From the NCBI GenBank assembly GCA_001695595.3, contig MBPM02000064.1, forward strand, positions 310,001 to 374,000: a stretch of DNA of 64,000 nt, in the 5' to 3' direction. The translations under genes were made by a program, and so were the position numbers. The notes beneath the pieces were generated by a model. That model worked only from the letters and a program-made list of their open reading frames with translations. It was not told where the DNA came from and ran no database searches. This stretch comes from Plasmopara viticola. Its lineage: Eukaryota > Oomycota > Peronosporomycetes > Peronosporales > Peronosporaceae. Below are positions 36,821 to 47,277 of the stretch, in pieces; position 1 is the first letter of the stretch; each line of letters opens with the position of its first letter.

Positions 36821-37705
36821 TTACGAAAGCAGAAATTCCACGTTATATCGAGGGTCAGTTGCAGGTTTGTTTTCCAAAGCGCGAACTTTTTCAACTTTAA
36901 TTTGTCCCGTAGACGTCGAGATATTTGCGTCAGTGAGCACTGTAGAAACCTCGGCAAGGTCAGCCAGCACTCGTTGCAGCGCATCTACGAGGTCCCACTC
37001 GGCACTGAACCACGTGATGGTTCCGTACCCATCAAAAGTAAAATAGTACTTCACTCGAATGTCAATGATGGTGCCCGAAAGTTTCTGCGTGAGCTCCATA
37101 TCACCATTCAGCGACGGGTAGAGTGTGACAATACCGTCGCGCCGCGCACCGATGCTGAAGATGGAGTCGACTGCAATGAGCGTAAGTTCGTCTGCAGTCG
37201 AGATATCGATACTTAGCGCTTCGTACCGCATGTATGCAAAAACGATGCAAAAGCGACGCCACTGGGCGACGACCGTGTCCACGCCCTTATAGTCTGGACC
37301 CATGGTGTCCATTGTCATAAAAGACCGTAGAAATTGTTCCTGCTGATCAAGATGCGCTGAGATGGCGTTGGCCTGAAAGAGCCGAAAAAATTCCATCACA
37401 ACGCGACCTGGCCGACCACCAACCGTGCTTCGCGATAAAAAATGACTGTGTTGAATCCGGAATTTCTGACGTTCATGATCAAGCGTGTCGACTTGTGCCG
37501 TCAGAGATTGTACCTCAACCTCAAGTCGCGCCACCTTTTCCTTTTGTTTTGCACGGTGCCGTCGCTGATGAACTTTGTACTGGAGCCGGCGACGCTGCAC
37601 TTTTTCATCGATCTCATCGTCCTTGACGTGGGCCTCGTACATGTTTAGGTTTATAGTGGACGACACAGCGTTCTGACTCATGGGGCAAACTCGCTTCTCT
37701 GTCAA
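36821..37705 (-). CDS. bZIP transcription factor with Tyr at the basic-region Asn position (copy B)
   Basis: 294 residues, intronless, minus strand. Most positions are identical to copy A over the full length, including the basic region (Tyr43, invariant Arg51), the three-heptad zipper from L61 and the C-terminal NTF2-like domain ending in EFLLS. Differences cluster in the N-terminal 30 residues, the linker after the zipper and the last 25 residues. It is 11 kb from copy A in opposite orientation, and the similarity continues into the upstream 170 bp, so the two arose by an inverted duplication that carried the promoter. Both frames are intact, so both copies seem to be kept by selection. Function as for copy A; targets unknown. 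Confidence 0.88.
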   Translation of the reverse strand: MTEKRVCPMSQNAVSSTINLNMYEAHVKDDEIDEKVQRRRLQYKVHQRRHRAKQKEKVARLEVEVQSLTAQVDTLDHERQKFRIQHSHFLSRSTVGGRPGRVVMEFFRLFQANAISAHLDQQEQFLRSFMTMDTMGPDYKGVDTVVAQWRRFCIVFAYMRYEALSIDISTADELTLIAVDSIFSIGARRDGIVTLYPSLNGDMELTQKLSGTIIDIRVKYYFTFDGYGTITWFSAEWDLVDALQRVLADLAEVSTVLTDANISTSTGQIKVEKVRALENKPATDPRYNVEFLLS

Positions 37706-37880
37706 CTTTTAATTTGGGGAATGCCAAAAAGATGCGGAGATTTCACACGCTGCGAAAGTCGGCTCGTCCGCCCAATTGGCTTGCTTGACGATGTACACGA
37801 CAAGACACGTGAAGAAATAATCGAGCTTTGAACAGCAATGACCATCCTGCTTGGCTAGTAAACAACCAATGTTGTTAGAT
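37706..37880 (-). promoter_or_regulatory. Upstream region shared with bZIP copy A
   Basis: Read on the minus strand this aligns with 25452-25626 upstream of copy A. The initiator-like CATTTCACA of copy A reads CTTTCGCA here, so the two promoters may have diverged in start-site use. The promoter role is inferred from conservation and position. Confidence 0.45.
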
Positions 37881-40040
37881 TGTCGTTTGTTGATCTCGCA
37901 ACCAGTCTGATAGTTGGCAGGCCATAGTGAGGAGGACAATCTGTTGGTGAAATGCAAAGGTTCTATATGGCACGAATGCAATTTATATACATATTGAGAG
38001 TTTGTGCTGCAGGCATGCATATTGAAGTACAAGCCGAATACGGGACACGTCAACCCGTAAGGGATCGTACCGTACAACAAGCGTAAAAATGTGTCACGAC
38101 ATTGACATGTTCGTATGGAGAAAGAGGCAGGTGGGTACATGTAAGCTTGCATGGATTACATGACGATAGTATTTCTACAAATAATGGCCGAGGTGCCAAC
38201 GGCTCTTTTTTTTTTGTCTGCCAATTCCAACAAATTTTCGTTTTTAACGTGAGTTGTACAATACTTTTCTAGCACTTTCTGCCCTTTGAAGCTTAACGTT
38301 AATGTGCTCTGTTGTTTCAATGACGAGAAGCATGGATCTTTTGGACACGAAGCTCGTGTGAGATGTGGAAGGGCTTGAGCGGACGGAAGCAATCGTTGAG
38401 GTAGGTTTTTAAAAGCAACACGTGATACGCGTTTGAGCTATAAGTATTCCTCAACCGCTTAGCCTTGACTCATTGTGAGCTATGACTCATTCTAAGTCCT
38501 TCAGGTACAAATCTGTAGCTTTTTTAGAAATTCTCTGGCGAATGATTGCGGTCATGCGCTTTTATACAGATCGTACTACGATATCCAGTGTGTGTGGTTT
38601 GAAATTTTGGTGCATAGGACAAGCCAAAGCTAAATGTAAAAATTGAATACTTTCGTCAGTATGAATGATCGATACAAAAGGCTAGTGTGATCAAAACACG
38701 CACATAATGATGGCTGCACGTCGTGGAGCTGCGCGCGAGGGGCCAAAGCTAGTGCACGAGAAAGAGGTAGTGATGGTTGGCGATGCAAAAAGGAGCGAAC
38801 CGTTCCTTACCATCACATTGCTGTCTGCAAGACTAATCGGGCGATAGGTGTGCTTTGTTACTATCGGTGGTACAGATTACGGCCAAGATTTGTAGGATGA
38901 TCGTACCTTTCTTTTTTTCCGAAAGAATTCACTGAGACGCATTCGGCCTAGGAGAACAGTCCGGCTCAAGTGCGCATTAGGCTGAGCAGCAAGGTCAGAC
39001 TAATCCTGGTCCGAATGTCCAGTAGGCCTTCCTTGCATGTGCGCTCTGCATGTCATTACAAATTCAAGGCTTTTTTTGCTTGACTTCTCCGGAACTGAAT
39101 GTCCTCAATACACGTCGCATGATTAGGCAAGCAGGTCGCTGCCTTTACACCAGAATAAGTAATACGTCGCCTAAGTGTCTTGTAAGTCCGGTATAAAAGC
39201 ACGAGAAACAATCGCTTCATATTTATACCTTCTTAATGACACTACTTTCTGTTCAATTTACTTACCACATTTTCCTTTCATGTCGATTTGCAATCTCGTC
39301 ATTGATTCTCCCAATTCATTTGAGGAATCTCCACCTGACCAGCTTACAACACTTGTGCATTAAAGTGAACGCAATCGCCATTGTCGTAGTCATCGTACTA
39401 CCATTTTCCCCTTTAAAAAGCATACTTGATTTTAAAACGCTCAAAAAAGATAAATAACGGTGTCGACGCCAACAATTCTTATAGCGCCGTCACCAAGCCA
39501 AGCATAGGGGAAAAAATGCCAGCACTTATATACAAGATGCAGTATCTGCTGACTAATACCGAGCAGCTAGATCTCAATCACTAAACATTGCTTCTTTAAT
39601 TATAAAATGCATCGACGCTGGACTACCCAGGCATAATTTTCTCAAATCTACAAGTGCAGACCTTTCTACCACTCAAGGAAACTTTATCGCGACCGCAGAA
39701 ACGCCAGGCTCCGAATTAGAAGGAGTCGAAATTGTCAGCAAACTTAAAAGTGTTTTAGCAACTTCAACAACTTCCAGTGCCACGAAATTTTTGCCTTGCA
39801 TGCGTCAAAATTATACGAGTTTACGCTTGTCGTATTAAACTATTTTTTAGTCGTGATGGAGTACTCACACTGTACCCAGCACTGTAGAACAGCATTGTTT
39901 TTACATAGGCATGTTGGCAGTCTAGTTCGCTTCGAGTCAGTGTACTGCCCCCCTGAGTGCTATCGTCGCATTCGTATATGTATAGTTGTGGCAATGTCGT
40001 GCTTGCAAAAAATGAGACCTTGCAAGAATTGAGACCCTCA

Positions 40041-40392
40041 TCACACAAGGCGCACAATACTGCCAACATGCATAGAGGGTGCTATCGTATTTGTGTGGGC
40101 TTCGCGTTTAAATGCTTCTTTGGTGGCCTTTAATCGAAAGGCGTTTTCTTCACTAGAAAAGAAGGTTTCTGCCACATGAAGTCTTCGGGAGGCGCGCAAA
40201 AATGTAACTGATCGAATCGACTGCTGTGTGTCCAAAGTTTGGACCATATGGAGGCTTACTATCGCTTTGAATGTTTTGATGCTTATAATTTCTAGTAGTT
40301 GACGAAGTTGATTTGTAAAAGGTCTCTTCGCTAGCCGTAATCAATATGCCGGACCGACCTGGGTCTTTGGGTTCGTAGCGTACAATATCCAT
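40041..40392 (-). pseudogene. Frameshifted coding-like fragment, unknown
   Basis: Minus-strand frame 40392-40153 starts MDIVRYEPKDPGRSG and runs to PPYGPNFGHTAVDS; at about 40220 the protein-like sequence continues in another frame as IRSVTFLRASRRLHVAETFF and ends at 40041. Composition in both halves is protein-like, so a single frameshift in a once-continuous exon is likely. No family recognised. Confidence 0.3.
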
Positions 40393-43201
40393 GAGGCGTT
40401 TAAATTGCTACGCAGAGATGCTCAGATATTAGATCAGCTTACACGTTATATCGCTAGCAGCTTTTCACGAAAGAAAAGCAAACAAGAAGTGTGAAAATGA
40501 CCAATTTATGTTTAACATCATTGGGATCGTTAAGCCAGATCAATAGTGCATATGTGCCGGATAAGGTGAAAATTAATTGGGTCAAGCGTGACGATTTCGT
40601 GCTACGCACCGCATCTGCTCATTCGTAAACAATCCACGCCTTATTTTCTGCTAATGTTATGCTTTCTGCCATTCTGCAGAAGGTAAAGAGCTAGCAGAAA
40701 ATAAGGAAGAAGATCAGGACTAAGCTTGTTTTTAAGTAAAGGAGCTACACAGTTTGCCAGTGTTTAGGTGAGAGGGAGTATGTCTGACCCACGCAGCCGA
40801 GCGTTTCGTATTCTTATATGTGCTGAAATTATTTTTGAAGTCGCTGAAGTCCATCAGGCCACCAACCACACAATTATCTTGCATATGCCCGTGAACTTGG
40901 AGGCACCAAGTATTTTCTCTGATTATTAATTCGTTGATTCCCATTAAGCCAATATAGTGCTGATATCGTCTTTAATAGCTGTCAATCCCATGAAGCGCTT
41001 GACAACAATTGCTTTCTGTATGCACGTCATACGCATGGTAAGGGGGGGCTTAAACTTAAAATCCGTACCCCAAAGGTCTCGCGATGTCATCATTTAGTCC
41101 CATTACCCCTCCAAAAAATCATATTTCTTGCGAGTCCCATAATTACGTACGATTTGATAGCGCCTTTGTCGGCGTCCTTACACTCTGATGAGATAGGTAC
41201 TGAGTCATCTCGGCAAAGGTGCGGGCTCTCTCCATTTGTACCATGATGGCTATGTCGAAATTTAAGCGCTCCGTGAGAATTACTAAATTGGCAGCAAGCA
41301 TATTGGAAATCATTATTGACCTAAATTGTCAGCTAAGGGGCACTTCTCAGGCTGCACCTCTGTTTGTGATCTTCTTTCAGTGTGGTTGTGTAGCACTCGA
41401 TCAACGCAGCGAAGCGCCATAACACCAAATCATATTTCTAATTACGAGTAGAGATTTTACATATTACAAGAATTATATTTCTAGGATACATAATTTAACA
41501 TTTCAGCTTATGAGTAAGAAACCAAACGTCGACTCTTGTCCAAACGTGAGTCAAAGCAATCAATTTGCGGGGTCAACGTTTGAATTTAATTCAGAATATA
41601 AGCAGAGGCTTAGTGGCCGAAGACTAAGCACTTGTTCTTAATTATCCGGAAGTGTACTCAAAGATTGGCATCGGTGTCGCCTCGTGAGTTAATGAAACAA
41701 AGAAGACCGTTTTACAATTCCATTCGTTCGCCGTATGAAGCTTAGTGTGATTTTGGCTTTCTCCTGATCCTCCAAGTTGTATGTCGCGCTTCCGCGCTCT
41801 AGCCATCGCGAGCAAGCGAGAAACGCTGTCAAAGGACGGTAATACCCAAAAAGACGCGTCATCCTTTTTGTGCATCAGCATGAGCAATCTGACAAAGGTG
41901 TGCTCAAAGTCATGGCTCTATTTATGCCGAACCCGTTCGCTCGAAGGGGCTTTAATCCTTCTCCGCCGCTTTTGAAAGACTACGCGGTGGTGTCCTCATA
42001 TTTTATAGGTGTGTTACCAGCTGGAGACATACCAATGCTACGGACAACATGTTCTGACGCGAACATTGAGCATGGGGCCTAAAATAGAGATTCTTATCGC
42101 TGTGGTCGCGGCGGTGGCACCGTATCAAGCTGTCAGATGGAATGGAGAGACCGGTCGTTCATTCCAGCTATAGCGCTTATGCCGACTTTGGTGGAGTTGA
42201 TTATGCTCTGCAGGCGTTTCCATCCACGACATCCAACTGTCTGAAAAGGAGACCCAGAGCCCTTAGCTGTAGTCAGCCCTAGAGTACTCCGAAAAGTTAT
42301 CGCCACCATCGGAGATTGAAATCAAAGTTATTTATTGTAAGTCTCGTCATTGCTGGATCCCAGCGATCACTATAACTGCTTCTAAGCTTAGAGCTCCGTG
42401 AGTTGTGAATTTCGGCACAAGCTTTTACCGAAAGTCTTGCATTGCAGCGAAGTCATTATCAGATATGCTAAATGCAAGACATACTACTTACCGCGGCAAA
42501 AGCTGTTGCTTTATCAAGCCCGACGTCTTCTCCAGCAGCGTCGGCTTTTTATAATTGATCTTAATCATACATCTAATTGCATTCTGGGTATTTTGTAGCT
42601 TGCAAGACAACAGTCGGTCATTATTTGGCTGTCAAGCGCAAAATCCTTAGCTACGACGTGAGTGAAGCGCTGAGCGAAGTCATGTGTGCGCCATTAGATT
42701 GGCAACGAGTCACAGTGTTTGAACAAGTCCTTATAATGCATATGATGTATAAAAGAAGCGATGATCATCTTTCACAGCTTTCACCGTGTCGACAGACAAC
42801 TCAACGGTAAACGAAACCTAGCGCCAGCTCAAGAATGAGCCAAATGCGGTCACTCCCGCGGCAAGAGTTGGCAGGCGGAAAAAAATTTAAGTGTACAAAT
42901 AATCAGTTGAGCGGAGGCTCACAAAGAAACTCAACGGTTAAGCTAAAAGCCACAAATTAGTGGCTGGACATTTGTTGAGGACTTAACGCATGGCAGTCGA
43001 GCAGGTCCTCAATTCTAGAGAGTGTGTTTAATCAGAGACTCACACACAAATTGCAATTGACAAGAGACACCCTTTTGATATCCGTAGAAAATATCTACGC
43101 ACTATCGACACGATCGGCAAAGCCTTTTTGTGACTAGGGTGAGCTGCCAAGCAAAAGCGACCCACCGGAATCGAGCTCAGACTTGAGTTTGAGAAGTCAA
43201 T

Positions 43202-43325
43202 TAGGCATTGCACTTCGCAATGCCTAGTTGAGGTATTTCAGATGATCTTATATTGACTTCATTTAGGCATTGCAAAGTGCAATGCCAAATTGAGGTATTT
43301 TAGACGTGCTTATATTGCTTTGAAT
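43202..43325. repeat. Two tandem 62-bp units, each with a short hairpin
   Basis: Units 43202-43263 and 43264-43325. Each starts TAGGCATTGCA-loop-TGCAATGCCTA/A and continues TTGAGGTATTT..., ending CTTATATTG.... The hairpin arms are about 10 bp. Confidence 0.75.
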
Positions 43326-43488
43326 TCACTATCAGAGCGGCTGTGTACAAAGACACCATCGAAACAACTCGGCTCAAAGCCGTATAGCTGGTGCAGCAAA
43401 TATCATACCATGAGTTGGGCCACATTCGTATTTGATAGAAGCCGTCAGTCAGGTTGCTGGCACGAGAAATGAAACTGCGCAGCAACAA
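43300..43488 (-). pseudogene. Gypsy-type reverse transcriptase relic
   Basis: The minus-strand frame holds NLTDGFYQIRM, matching the DLTDGYYQI box of Ty3/gypsy RT, followed by a degraded TA.S...G stretch. The catalytic YxDD region is not recognisable. Old and broken. Confidence 0.5.
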
Positions 43489-44308
43489 AGTCTAGCAACA
43501 GTACTCATCAAAAATTTCAAATTTGCGCTGGGATAGTAGCGTCGTTCGACTTGCCGAAAGCGTAAGCAATATGTTACCTGCCCGGAAAATATTTTCTTAC
43601 TTACACTCAAGAAAGGGACATATCTCTGCCATGAAAAATTTCAAGCCAGGCACGACATCAACCTCGACTATCAGCCAGAAGTTTGGTCAAGTACTTGTCA
43701 AAGTATAATTCTGCAAGCTCGCAAATGATGCCGTATCGTGAAAAGTTTTCTATGATTGTTCCCCGAAAAGCTTTCCACTTAAAACTGGCTCGGTGCTCTC
43801 TGGTTGCGATAGCCAATCTTTGCTGTCGACTGCTTATGTGGCATTGGTGATCCATCGCTCTTGCACTACATTAAATCCAAGAAGAGCTTTCTTTAAGGAG
43901 AAATCTAAAAGCCGCTAGCTTAGGATAGCATCGAGATGTGGACTGACCACTTCAGGCGTGTGAGCTCACTCCAAATCTTGTATCTAAGTTTGACGTTTTA
44001 AAGCCGTCAAAGCGCCAAAATCAATAAGTGTATATTCTGCGCATAGTGCTGGATGATTGTGTGGGCAAAAATATCGTGCAAGCAGAAAAGGGAAGGTGAC
44101 TTCCATCTATCTAGAACCGGTGATTAGAAAATCGACTGAATTACGTCAGCAGCTTGTTCGCAGTTTACGCGCATAAGTACATGTAAAGTTCTGCTAAACT
44201 AATCTAGTCGCTGTCGCCTACGCGTAGATGAACACACGTGCTCTTTGAGTGATGATCAGCAGATGGCAATCGATATCGTAAAAAAGCTGTCTGGCGGAGG
44301 GCCCAATA

Positions 44309-44660
44309 TTGGTGCTTTCAGAAAGCTTAAAGCTTCTATATGTCGTCTGTAGCGCTAGCGGCTATGTCATTCGCTGTGCTTTGAAACAAATAATAAATCC
44401 AAGAGTTACCAGTCACGATGGTTGGGTTCTAATGTACGCAATGCACGATAAATACTGCCTTGCTACGCGCTACATTCCAAATTCTTTTACCTTCTTCGTG
44501 ATCAGCGTACATAGCGATGATGAGTCCTTATCTCTCTCAGCTCATAATCTGGTGTATAACATATTGCTCAGAGTGCAAATTCGTGATATTCCACAAGCAT
44601 AAAACGACAACTTGCGTTTCTCTCTCACAGCGTCCAATTTATGACTCGCGACAAGGCTTG
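44309..44660 (+). pseudogene. Gypsy-type RNase H relic
   Basis: LYVVCSASGYVIRCALKQ matches the FHVVCDASDFAIGCALMQ start of gypsy RNase H, with the first catalytic Asp changed to Ser. Next come HDKYCLATRY, aligning with HDKELLAMKYA, and VHSDDESL, aligning with YTDHASL. The usual hydrophobic EYKPG...ADALSRRP ending is lost. Opposite in orientation to the RT relic 1 kb upstream, so they come from different insertions or a rearranged one. Confidence 0.6.
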
Positions 44661-44734
44661 AGCCGCCCGTTACTTCATCAAAAAGAAGATTGGGGTCGGC
44701 ATTTGCGTACCCTGTATGTCATCAAAAGCAAAGT

Positions 44735-45970
44735 CAACGAGGGTGTCATGAGTAATGCCACTGCGTGACAAATTTACGGCAGACTCATAGTTAACACATA
44801 ATGCTCAATTATTGTCAAGCACTTGAGTAAATCAAGTGAGGCTACATCAAAGGGAGAATTCGCTGGAATAGATTCTTTACGATCAGCCCGACTGCAAGCT
44901 GCTTCCGTACAGCATCAATGATTTCGACACTCTGCGTATCGTTGTTTCGAGGACGCTGATTGCTGCGACCAATTTTGTTCAAAAACATATTTCGATGGCT
45001 AAGCATCCTTTCCGAAAGCAAGTTTGGTCATCGCTGAATGATTTGATCGGCTGACATTTATTAGTGCTGACAATTTGATCATCACAAGCAAAAAAGACCT
45101 GCCAATAAGTAAAATTAGGTCTACTCCTGTATGTCGCCAACAGCAAAACCAACGAGGGTGTCTCAAGTACTGCCACTGCGTGACAAATTTACGGCAGGCT
45201 CATCGTCGACTCAAGTTGCTCAATCACCGTGCAGAACTTGAGTAAACCAAGTGAGGCTACATCAAAGGAGGATACGCTGGAATAGATCCTTTACGATCAG
45301 CGCGACTGCAAGCTACTTTTGTACAGCATCAAACATTTAGGCACTCTGGCGCTAATATAAGTCTTGAGCACAGAGACGGATTTTGTTCAAATACATATTT
45401 TGATGCCAAAGCATCCTTTTTGAGAGCTAGCTTGGCCATCGCTGAATGGTCTGATCGGCTGACAGCTTTAAGTGCTGGCAGTTTGGTCAACACAAACAAA
45501 AAAGACCTGACAATAAGGAAAATTAGTTCTACTCCTGTATGTCGCCAAAAAAAGCAAAATCAACGAGGGTGTCTCAAGTACTGCTACTGCGTGACACGGT
45601 TGCGGCAGACTTATAGCCGACACAAGTTGGTCAATCATCGTCAAGCACTTGGATAAACCAAGTGAGGCTTCATCAAGGCGCTAAGTCCAGGATATGCTCG
45701 AATATATCCTTCAAGATCAGCCGACGGCAAGCTGCATTCGTCAGTATTGAAAAAAGTTTCACTTCGCGTATCGCGATGCTGGTAGGCTCTAATTTGAGCC
45801 TTAGGCACAGAGACCAATTTTGTTACAGAGACATATTTAGATACCGAAGCAGCCTTCTTAAAAGCTGGCTTGAATATTGCTGATTGACCTGACCGACTGA
45901 CAGCCTTCGTTGCAGAGTGTTTGGTCAAAAAGTGGTTGGTAATTTTCGTCTCATCGTTCTTAAATGTCAT
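44735..45970. repeat. Three tandem copies of a ~413-bp repeat
   Basis: The anchor CAACGAGGGTGTC recurs at 44735, 45150 and 45561 (periods 415 and 411). Each unit also has CACTGCGTGACA...TTACGGCAG, AGTGAGGCT.CATCAA, AGATCAGC..GAC.GCAAGCT and GACC.ATTTTGTT blocks in order. Units diverge by roughly 10-25% by eye, the third most. Only part of the third unit is open (minus 46000-45641), so the unit itself is not an obvious gene. Confidence 0.85.
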
Positions 45971-47277
45971 GTAACTCAAATAATGGACTGTTACGTTCAT
46001 GTTTTAAATGCTTGAAATAAATTCTCGGTAATACACTGATTTGCATACCGATGTTTTGTAGGATACCAAAACAAGTATGGTCCTTCGTGAATGGCAAGAT
46101 TATATTTAGTGCACGCAGGTATGAGCGAACGGATTAAACAGTACATCTTGAAGTTCAGTCTGTTGCACAATTTAATTCGAGGACAGTGTGCGGTCATTCA
46201 CCAAAAATTATGAGACCTTTCTGCTTGCCTCCTCCGTGCAAAGTGCGCTGACTGAAGTGAAGTCGCGGAACGAGCTTATGCTTTGCAGTTCAAAAGTAAT
46301 CGCTAGACTTCGTGCGCCATTGCTTACATCATTCAACTGTAATTGCTTGGATCTTTAGCTGCTGAATTTGTAACCCCTCCTTAATTGCCGAAGCGCCAAG
46401 TTATATGATACTCGTCAAAAATAAGGAATTGTCTCTTAATCTTTGCGAATTTACGATTGCATATTTGTTAACAGCCAGTAATAATGATGAGGCTACAAAC
46501 CGCGATTTGTCTTTTCAATATCAATATCTAGTGCTGCTCTTTCAGCTCAACATTTCCAGTCCTTGAACCATTTGACAAATGGCGCAAACATAATGACTCT
46601 GAGAAAATTATTGCATTCAAAAGAAAATTAACTGAAAGTTGAAAGAAGGATAGAGACCACGCGAGAACCTTAATTCAAGGTGTCGATTTAAAAGAGTGCA
46701 CAAAGTTTGGGCAGCACTTCGTGAACTTCAGTAACACAGTATTCTGTGTAGTTTGTTTAATCTGGCAAATAGTCGACATAGGTATCCGTGCTTTTCGCTT
46801 GAGGTCCTGCTACGTAATGCATATTCTCGTTCGTGAATTCATGGTTTAATTTCTGAAAGACATAGTATGTTTGTTGCTTAGCTCTTCCTCAAAGCGAAAA
46901 CTGTCTTTTTCCTCTATGTGCATTGCACGATGCTCCCAATCAGTTGACCTTTGTGAACATTTTACCAAATTCAATTCAAAATTGTTGTATAATTTACGCT
47001 AGCGAAAGCGTATTGGGATGCATCAAGATAAGCATGAAAGTGGTGGTGATTATAGCTGAGGGGCGAAGCACGCTAATTAGCCAAATGTAATCTTCCTGTC
47101 GAGCTTATGACCCTATGAAAGCTCCGATTATGCTTGTATGAAGCAAACAAGCTTGCTCAAAACGTTGCATTAGATATCTGGCGCGTGGATAGATAAGATA
47201 AGGTGTATTCTGAGCTTTGATGCGTACCAAACGAATGGTACCGTTGGTCTCAATTGGTCAAAGCAAAGAAAAATTTG

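Larger units (their letters stand above)
37881..47277. other. Gene-poor region rich in decayed repeats
   Basis: About 9.4 kb with no intact gene recognised. It holds a frameshifted coding-like stretch (40041-40392), a tandem hairpin repeat (43202-43325), gypsy relics on both strands (43300-43488 minus; 44309-44660 plus) and a three-copy ~413-bp tandem repeat (44735-45970), all listed separately. A minus frame at 41642-41887 (FWVLPSFDSVSRLLAMARARKRDIQLGG) looks protein-like but matches nothing I know. The rest shows no feature. Confidence 0.5.

Noticed and set aside
37709..38152. 147-codon minus frame directly upstream of bZIP copy B
   Set aside because: Its 3' half is the promoter block shared with copy A, where no matching frame exists; composition is Cys-rich and irregular.
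45641..46000. 119-codon minus frame considered as a secreted effector
   Set aside because: It lies in the third tandem repeat unit, has no signal peptide and no RxLR or EER motif, and the other two units are not open.
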